A stretch of 64,000 bases of DNA from Ailanthus altissimus (taxonomy: Eukaryota > Streptophyta > Magnoliopsida > Sapindales > Simaroubaceae): contig OX327686.1 in the NCBI GenBank assembly GCA_946807835.1, forward strand, positions 13,330,001 to 13,394,000, in the 5' to 3' direction. Below are positions 60,906 through 64,000 of the stretch, in pieces (the first letter of the stretch is position 1; the number at the start of each line of letters is the position of its first letter). Below the pieces are notes generated by a model. The model was not told where the DNA came from. It did not search any database and saw only the letters and a list, made by a program, of their open reading frames with translations. A program made the translations under genes and the position numbers.

Positions 60906-61432
60906 ATGGATGACATTCTAAATAATTTGAAAAAGCATTTTCCTTCATTGCCTTAAAATTGCTTAAAGAAAATTTACCAAGCAAGATGTGAAAGATTAAG
61001 ATTATTAATGATTATGAATATACCTGTTGATTTACGTTGATTAATTAAAGTTAAAGTTCGATTGACAGGTGAATTTTCAAACTCATTAATTTCTTACATG
61101 CCTAGCTTAGGTAAAAGCTCTTTTGCAAAAATTTGAACAGCAAAACAATTAAGCATTTGTTATAAGTGTGCATACATGACTTGCAACACACATTGCCACA
61201 CTTTAGGAATTGTGTCTATAAATCGCGAAGATAAAATTACATTCATTAGAATGGTCTAAGTAAGGAGTCTTTAGATGATATCTTATTAACTCTTAAGACG
61301 CATCCTAGTGGATATGTGCATATTGCAATTCGTGATTTATGAGACATATTCTTAAAAAAACATGAGTGGTACAGTCTTGCAAATCTGACTTTAAAAGACC
61401 CTATTTTCCAATTTATAAAAATAATTGAATAA
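60906..61432 (+). pseudogene. Cys-rich viral NABP-like ORF relic
   Basis: From ATG 60906 one frame runs to TAA at 61257-61259 with three internal stops (single-base changes), then continues in another frame (61262-61432) to a stop. The N-terminus is MDDILNNLKKHFPSLP. A GKSSFAK stretch is followed by AKQLSICYKCAYMTCNTHC, a C-x2-C-x4-C-x3-C cluster with nearby His, and then by KITFIRM. This order (short basic/Ser stretch, Cys cluster, [IF]xFI-type end) resembles the nucleic-acid-binding Cys-rich proteins of carla-, viti- and allexiviruses (Viral_NABP family), some of which suppress RNA silencing. The C-terminal part (SLDDILLTLKTHPSGYVHIA) is unrecognised. It lies between the Athila-like integrase and a LOG-like ORF. 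The family link is an inference from pattern only. Confidence 0.45.
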
Positions 61433-61729
61433 GAAGCCTATCCCCGACCCATAGAGGGCGTTTAAACCATTTTTGGACGTAAAACCAGAGGAAGATGTGA
61501 GCCACAATTACAACTACTTGTACATATTTACTGTAGCTGTTATTTTTAAATGTTTCATTTCAAACTCAAATTTCTTTTCTAACAACCAACCACCCATGTG
61601 ACTTTTTTTGCTAACAATTTGAAATTTGGTAAAAAGGTGTTAAAAATCTTGCATTTTAAGCCAACGGCCCGTGTAACTTAACTTTACAATACCTTTAGGC
61701 TCAATAAATACATTTCATTATTTTTACAT
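61433..61729 (+). other. Spacer between Cys-rich ORF and LOG-like ORF
   Basis: No coding sequence. Two similar words, ccaaccacccatgtgactt near 61586 and ccaacggcccgtgtaactt near 61661, form an imperfect direct repeat about 75 bp apart. Confidence 0.4.
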
Positions 61730-61740
61730 CTTTATATAAA
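61730..61740 (+). promoter_or_regulatory. TATA-like box before the LOG-like ORF
   Basis: ctttatataaa ends 35 bp before the ATG at 61776, a spacing that would place a start site just ahead of the ORF. This would give the ORF an internal promoter separate from the LTR. Such words are common in AT-rich DNA. Confidence 0.3.
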
Positions 61741-61775
61741 CTCAAAATCATTCAAGAGAAAAGGTGAGTGTAATA

Positions 61776-62431
61776 ATGGAAGGAACATCAACTCGTAAAT
61801 TCATAAAAATTTGTGTCTTTTGTGGATCTAACCCTGAAAAAACTAGAGAGTTTGTAGAAATAACAGAAACCCTTGGTAAGGTGTTAGCTGAGCGAAATAC
61901 TAATTTAGTATATAGAAGAGGTAGTCTTGGATTAATAGGACGTGTGGCAACCGTTGCATAGAATAAAGGCAGTCGAGTTTTGGGTATCATACTGAAAACT
62001 CTAGTTGTTGGAAACATTGTAGGAAAAATAATTAGAGATGAGTTACAAGTATCATCAATGCATGAGTGAATGTTTCTCATGCTTCGAAATGTTGATGCCT
62101 TCATAGCTCTACCTGAAGCTTTCGAAATTTTGGAGAAAATTTTTCAAATTGTCTCATGGACACAATTGTAAATCTATAAAAAAAACACATTGGTTTGTTA
62201 AATGTTAATGATTTTTATAATGAGTTGTTATCTTTTCTTGACTATGCGGTAGAAAAATAATTCGTCTCATCTACAGCATGACAGATTCTTATTTCTACTT
62301 CAACTGTTGATCAATTACTCGATGAACTACAAGCTTTTACACCTCTATTTGATCTAATAATAAGTCAGATAGATTGGTATACTAATGACAGTGAAATGAA
62401 ACACAAGATAAATTTGAAGCTTCGTCTGTAG
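61776..62431 (+). pseudogene. LONELY GUY-like pseudogene, intronless
   Basis: LOG proteins release active cytokinin from its riboside 5'-monophosphate. The frame starts MEGTSTRKFIKICVFCGSNP (VFCGS is typical) and continues with NLVYRRGSLGLIG, where GGGSxGLMG is expected. Stops follow at codons 62, 98 and 132 in one frame. Blocks GSRVLGIILKTLV, DELQVSSMHE and DAFIALPEAFEILEKIF are still readable. The PGGxGTxxE active-site motif has lost its Gly and Thr residues. After a frameshift near 62190, GLLNVNDFYNELLSFLDYAV and DQLLDELQAFTP match the C-terminus. The whole length is intronless, although plant LOG genes normally have several introns, so an RNA-derived or captured copy is likely. Confidence 0.8.
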
Positions 62432-63480
62432 CCTATCTACTTTTATGTTTTTTTTAGCATTTTGTGTGACTTGTTTTATTTTGTTACAGGTTTAATTTCC
62501 AATAAAAGATGTTTTAGGTGATATTTTCTATACTTTACTTTTTTTATATTTTAACATTGAGAACAATGTCTCAATCTGGTTGAGGAGAGAATAGTTGATA
62601 TATAATGTTAGTGTTATTTATTTTTTGGTTATCACTTTGTTCTCTAAAAAAAATCATCATAAATGGCATGAGTAAAAGGTTTATTTATGCATTCTTGAGT
62701 CGCATTCTAGTTCTAGAATGGTAGAGTAAAGAGTACATTACTAAACTTTTGAAACACATTCTAATTGGTTTATTTTTAATGCATTTTATGTATAATTATT
62801 TGTTGCTTAAGTTTTTGGTAACTCTTGTGTAAATAAATTTACTTTACTACCGAGGTATGATATCGAAATTATTTAGTTTTAATCATTTTTTTTATTTAGG
62901 TTACTAAAGAATAACTTCCAAAATTATTTCTTGAGCACAATACTAAGTCTTGTAGTAAGATGAATGATTCAATATATATAGCTAAAAAAGAAATCATGTT
63001 TAAGTATGAATATTCTTTTCTAAACTCACATATCTTTTGTGAGTGAATGGAGAGGTTTGAGATAATAGCTTACGAACTTTCATTAATCTTTTGAAGTGGT
63101 TAATTTTTGTTTGGAATAATATTATTTGGGATGAGGAATGATTTAGTTTCTTAGCTGAAGGATGATAAAAAAAAATTATGGTGAGAGATTGCTCTTATTT
63201 ATAATGATTCTTTGTCTTTAAAAAAAAACACACAAAAAAAAAAGAATAAGCAAAAAAACAAGTATATATAAAAAAAAAAGAAAAAGAATTCAATTCAATT
63301 CAATAAAGTCTTTGTTCAATTTTAGAAGACAAAAGTCATTAGGAAACAATCTTATCACCAGACTCTCTATTTGTAAGATTCACATAAAATAATTAAAGTA
63401 CTGAAGACTAGCATGTGGTAAGAATAGTTTGACTCTAAATAATTTGATTTTTCTATCTTTGGATCAATGTTAGTTTGTTT
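62432..63480 (+). mobile_element. Athila-like 3' noncoding zone
   Basis: At 62554-62570 acattgagaacaatgtc is followed by ctggttgaggagagaatag. This resembles the motif and purine-rich tract that open the noncoding zone after the coding region of Athila-like elements. No ORF follows. The tract 63205-63310 is low complexity (poly-A, aaaaag and aattc repeats). The position after the LOG-like ORF implies that this ORF lies inside the retroelement. Confidence 0.55.
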
Positions 63481-63495
63481 GTCTGTCCTTAAATG

Positions 63496-63815
63496 TAAGG
63501 GTAGGAAAAAAAAATTTGGAACCGAAAAACCGAACCGAACCGACCGGCCGGTTCGGTTCGGTTCAGTCCGATTGTTTTTTTAAAAAATCGATTTGATTTT
63601 TTTGGGGAAAAAATTGACCAGTCCGGTTCGGTTTTTTCCACCCAAAAAAAACTAAAAAAATAGAACCGGACCGAACCGAAAAAAACCGATTTTGGTTTTA
63701 TTTTTCCAAAAAACCGAACTGAACCGGTTTGGTTTCATAAAAAACTGGACCGAACCGGACCGGTTCGGTTCAATTATACAAAAAACCGGACCGAACCGGA
63801 CCGTGCCTACCCCTA
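63496..63815. mobile_element. hAT-type MITE, 320 bp, perfect TSD
   Basis: The left end taagggtagg and the right end (inverted) taggggtagg form the terminal repeat. CTTAAATG flanks it at 63488-63495 and 63816-63823, a perfect 8 bp target duplication as made by hAT transposases. The interior is packed with ggttcggttcgg words and their inverses, so it can fold strongly. No ORF. It resembles the ends of the larger element at 12183-13289. Confidence 0.85.
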
Positions 63816-63823
63816 CTTAAATG

Positions 63824-64000
63824 TAACATTTTTTTGAGCGATTATCTGCTTTCCAACTCCATAAGTGAAATTCTGACCCGTTAAACAATTATTCACCTAT
63901 AAGGATATAGAGTTGAGGCTTTACTTGGAAAAACTTTTCAATGCTATATATGTTATGGTTTGTGGTAAGAAGGCTTCGACTTAATTCACACAAATACAAA
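63824..64000. other. Unassigned end of window
   Basis: Probably a continuation of the Athila-like 3' noncoding zone. Nothing else is recognised. Confidence 0.35.

Noticed and set aside
61748..62104. 118-codon minus-strand ORF
   Set aside because: It is the shadow of the LOG-like frame on the opposite strand.
1..64000. CRISPR array, bacterial operons, rRNA or tRNA genes
   Set aside because: Everything recognisable is plant nuclear; no regularly spaced short repeats with unique spacers and no structured RNA gene was seen.

Overview
This window reads as nuclear DNA of a flowering plant, most likely a eudicot. It is strongly AT-rich, built mostly from nested and decayed LTR retrotransposons of plant lineages, and carries two recognisable plant gene relics: a LURP-one-related gene and a LONELY GUY (LOG)-like sequence. 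No intact transposon polyprotein and no clearly intact cellular gene is visible. All calls come from reading the sequence; no search was run.

Layout, left half. Positions 1-3.2 kb are AT-rich with a degenerate tandem repeat. A decayed Ty1/copia polyprotein (about 3.2-8.6 kb) has a 1.56 kb LTR-type insertion inside its protease, and that insertion contains a long palindrome. A LINE reverse transcriptase scrap lies near 10.2-10.5 kb. A long copia-type LTR (from 11649) carries a 1.1 kb hAT-like element followed by a 359 bp tandem duplication. A MULE transposase N-terminal relic (15.8-18.25 kb) is split by a solo LTR with a perfect target duplication. An Athila-type 3' region and LTR (18.26-20.4 kb, plus) abuts an internally deleted Athila-type Ty3/gypsy element on the minus strand (20.6-28.66 kb). 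That element keeps both LTRs, a tRNA-Asp-type primer site, gag, protease and polypurine tract, and itself carries a second solo LTR.

Layout, middle. A Tat-type Ty3/gypsy element (28.66-37.4 kb, plus) has remnants of protease, RT, RNase H and integrase, an antisense ORF and a probable LTR. The LURP-one-related pseudogene lies at 38.05-39.66 kb (minus). It is followed by a copia-type LTR split by a chromovirus-type LTR (40.35-45.2 kb), a zone of tandem repeats (45.5-47.3 kb), a small unassigned minus-strand ORF (47.8-48.1 kb), and an AT minisatellite flanked by GC-richer ends (48.3-49.8 kb).

Layout, right half. A copia element (from 50793) is broken in its integrase by a solo gypsy LTR (53081-54410) and by a second copia element (54523-60481), which is itself broken by a 2.8 kb chromovirus-type LTR. 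From 60483 the window enters the 3' part of an Athila-like element. Between the integrase stop and the 3' noncoding zone it contains two unusual relics: a Cys-rich ORF resembling the nucleic-acid-binding proteins of plant RNA viruses, and an intronless LOG-like sequence preceded by a TATA-like box. This apparent cargo is the most interesting part of the window. A small hAT-type MITE with a perfect 8 bp target duplication lies at 63496-63815.
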